6,198 bases of DNA. Origin: Chloroflexota bacterium (lineage in GTDB: Bacteria; Chloroflexota; Anaerolineae; Anaerolineales; DRMV01). The first letter of the stretch is position 1; each line of letters starts with the position of its first letter. The notes under the pieces were generated by a model. It saw nothing but the letters and a program-made list of their open reading frames with translations, ran no database searches and was not told the origin of the DNA. The stretch is from the NCBI GenBank assembly GCA_013154225.1, contig JAADCW010000153.1, forward strand, positions 1 to 6,198, given 5' to 3'. Shown one piece after another: positions 4,614 to 6,198 of this stretch. A program made the position numbers and the translations under genes.

Positions 4614-6134
4614 ATGTATTATCCTCACGTGCCTCCATCAAAACGGCGTCGGCGGCGTTCGCTGGCCGATTGGTTGACTTCGGATTTGGTCATCTATGGT
4701 TTGTTGGCCACAGGTGTGTTGGGAGGAATCGCGGCCGCGTTGTTGCTGTTGCTCAACTGGGGCTCGGGCCCTTCGGCACCGCCCACGCCAGTGATGTGGA
4801 ACAACACACCCATCCCTACCCCACCTTTGCCACCCCCGTGGGATGGCAAGGAGCGTATCAACGTTTTGCTCCTGGGTGTGGATGATCGCCCTTGGGATAG
4901 CCAATGGGGCGCGCCGCGCACTGACACCATCATCGTGCTCACCCTCGACCCCAAAAGCATGACCGCGGGCGCGATTTCCCTGCCCCGTGACTTGTGGGTG
5001 GAAGTGCCGGGGTTTGGTTACAAGAAGATCAACCAGGCTTACCAGCTCGGTGAGGCTTATCTCGGGGAAGGCGAAGGCGCGAAACTCGCCATGCAGGTGG
5101 TGAGTAATTTGTTGGAGATTCCCATCCATCATTATGTGGTGGTCAATTTCCAATCGTTCATTGCTTTTGTGGATGCCATCCACGGCGTGAAGATCGACGT
5201 TCCCCAGCGCATGGCGTTGGAAGTCTATACGCCCGATGGTCAGCACCACCCATACCCCCTTTACCCCGGCAGGCAGGTGCTGGACGGCGCTCAGGCATTG
5301 GCCTATGCCCGCAATCGCTCGGTGGGGTATGACGGCGATTTTGGCCGCATGAAACGGCAACAACAGGTGCTGGAAGCGGTGTTGGAGCGCCTGAAAGATC
5401 CCCGTGTGTTGGCCGAACTGACCATCAAAGCCCCGCGCCTGGTGGAGCAACTGGGCGACAGCCTCAAGACCGACATTTCGGTGAAAGACGCGCTGCGCCT
5501 GGCACGCCTGGCAGCCGAAGTGCCGCGGCAAAATATCCGTTATGCAGTCATTGACGAGCGGCAAGCGCCTGCCCAATTTGTGGTAGAACAAGGCCAGAGG
5601 GTGTATGCCTTGATACCCAATCGCGAGGCCATTTTGGCTGTGCGTGACGAGGTGTTTTCCACTCAGCCGGGCGCAACTGCACTGCCAACGCCCATGCCTG
5701 TGGCCTCACAACCAGGAAGCAAGCCGCCTTCCACCCCCATCCCGCGCCCTACTCAGCCGCAAGCCACACCCGTGCCAACCCCCACGCCGTTGCCCCCCGG
5801 CCTGGCTGAGGCTTTGGCTGAAAACCCCAACATCTTGGTGCTGAACGGCACGCAGATTACGGGGCTGGCCTGCCGCACCAAAACTTGGCTTCAGCAGATG
5901 GGTTTTCAAAACGTGCGCGATGGCAATGCCGACGAACTCACCGACCGCCTTTTGCTCATGGAATACACGGCCAAACCGCACACGCTTTCTTTCCTGGAAC
6001 TGCTATTTGGCGTTTCGCAAAGCCAGGTGCTGTATATCTCCAGCGACGATCCACCAGCAGACATTGTCGTTGTGTTAGGGCCTGAGTGGGCAAATTCTAA
6101 CGCCCTGGCCAATATCACGTGCTCGCAACCGTAA
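4614..6134 (+). CDS. LytR-CpsA-Psr (LCP) family envelope protein
   Basis: A 506-residue membrane-anchored protein. LCP enzymes transfer lipid-linked glycopolymers onto peptidoglycan or related envelope acceptors outside the membrane. A short basic N-terminus (KRRRRR, 10-15) precedes one membrane segment (about 25-47), giving an inside-to-outside topology. A Pro-rich linker (52-76) leads to the LCP domain (81-260). Its motifs are NVLLLGVDDRP (83-93), RTDTIIVLTLD (102-112), ISLPRDLWVEVPG (121-133), KINQAYQLGE (138-147), VVVNFQSFIAFVDAIHGVKIDVP (175-197), ALAYARNR (228-235) and DFGRMKRQQQV (242-252). The Arg and Asp residues of these motifs bind the polyprenyl pyrophosphate in known structures. 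A long Pro/Thr linker (about 350-396) connects to a C-terminal LytR_C domain (405-491, NILVLNGTQITGLACRTKTWLQQMGF onward). All key residues appear present. The gene seems monocistronic or first of a unit continuing at 6177. The specific substrate cannot be told. Confidence 0.95.
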   Translation: MYYPHVPPSKRRRRRSLADWLTSDLVIYGLLATGVLGGIAAALLLLLNWGSGPSAPPTPVMWNNTPIPTPPLPPPWDGKERINVLLLGVDDRPWDSQWGAPRTDTIIVLTLDPKSMTAGAISLPRDLWVEVPGFGYKKINQAYQLGEAYLGEGEGAKLAMQVVSNLLEIPIHHYVVVNFQSFIAFVDAIHGVKIDVPQRMALEVYTPDGQHHPYPLYPGRQVLDGAQALAYARNRSVGYDGDFGRMKRQQQVLEAVLERLKDPRVLAELTIKAPRLVEQLGDSLKTDISVKDALRLARLAAEVPRQNIRYAVIDERQAPAQFVVEQGQRVYALIPNREAILAVRDEVFSTQPGATALPTPMPVASQPGSKPPSTPIPRPTQPQATPVPTPTPLPPGLAEALAENPNILVLNGTQITGLACRTKTWLQQMGFQNVRDGNADELTDRLLLMEYTAKPHTLSFLELLFGVSQSQVLYISSDDPPADIVVVLGPEWANSNALANITCSQP

Positions 6135-6144
6135 ATCCACCCTC

Positions 6145-6156
6145 GCGCCGCGGCGC
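6145..6156. repeat. 12-bp perfect GC palindrome after the LCP gene
   Basis: GCGCCGCGGCGC is identical to its reverse complement and lies 10 bp after the LCP stop. It has no loop and no following T-run, so it is not a convincing intrinsic terminator. Confidence 0.4.
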
Positions 6157-6176
6157 ACCCCCTTTGGGAATTGACC

Positions 6177-6198
6177 ATGCCACGAGTTGCGCTCTTTT
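6177..6198 (+). CDS. Possible start of a further gene, cut by the window end
   Basis: An ATG 42 bp after the LCP stop opens a frame reading MPRVALF to the window edge. A weak GGGA lies seven bases upstream. Seven residues are too few to identify a product. The short distance and same strand would suit co-transcription with the LCP gene. Confidence 0.35.

Noticed and set aside
4638..5591. 317-codon open frame on the minus strand
   Set aside because: It is the antisense shadow of the LCP gene, with biased composition and no motif.

Overview
The window looks like a bacterial chromosome of moderately high GC. It is most plausibly from the Chloroflexota, near the Anaerolineae, but this is inferred from gene content and protein style (an LCP protein with Pro/Thr-rich linkers, a DUF6391-like protein, and smpB and holA in one gene string). 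No rRNA or taxonomic marker is present. I see no tRNA, rRNA, CRISPR array, transposase or phage gene.

Layout. (1) Bases 1-462 carry no convincing gene. They hold a consensus sigma70-type promoter (108-136), a LexA/SOS-type operator directly on its start point (138-151), a 105-bp imperfect palindrome resembling REP/MITE repeats (219-323) and further stem-loops that would form a roughly 320-nt structured leader. (2) Bases 463-1560 are a two-gene plus-strand unit: a 271-aa FtsK/HerA-like protein whose P-loop is missing, then a 90-aa small protein. (3) Bases 1540-4330 are a compact minus-strand string, transcribed right to left: smpB (trans-translation), a 269-aa protein of unknown function, a DUF6391-like membrane protein, and holA (clamp-loader delta subunit). 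The end of holA overlaps the end of the 90-aa gene tail to tail. (4) Bases 4331-4613 are a divergent intergenic region with the promoter of the next gene. (5) Bases 4614-6134 encode a LytR-CpsA-Psr (LCP) envelope protein with a C-terminal LytR_C domain. (6) A possible further gene begins at 6177 and runs off the window.

Most noteworthy. The promoters of the FtsK-like operon and of the LCP gene share a 30-bp upstream element (24/30 identical without gaps), 9-11 bp upstream of the -35 hexamer in both. This suggests one regulator for both units. The FtsK-like operon also carries a perfect GAAC-RNRY-GTTC operator. Together these point to a DNA-damage-responsive unit built around a pseudo-ATPase and a small partner, possibly linked to envelope or division control. 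The operator, the lost Walker A motif and the shared element are visible in the sequence; the functional link is inference.
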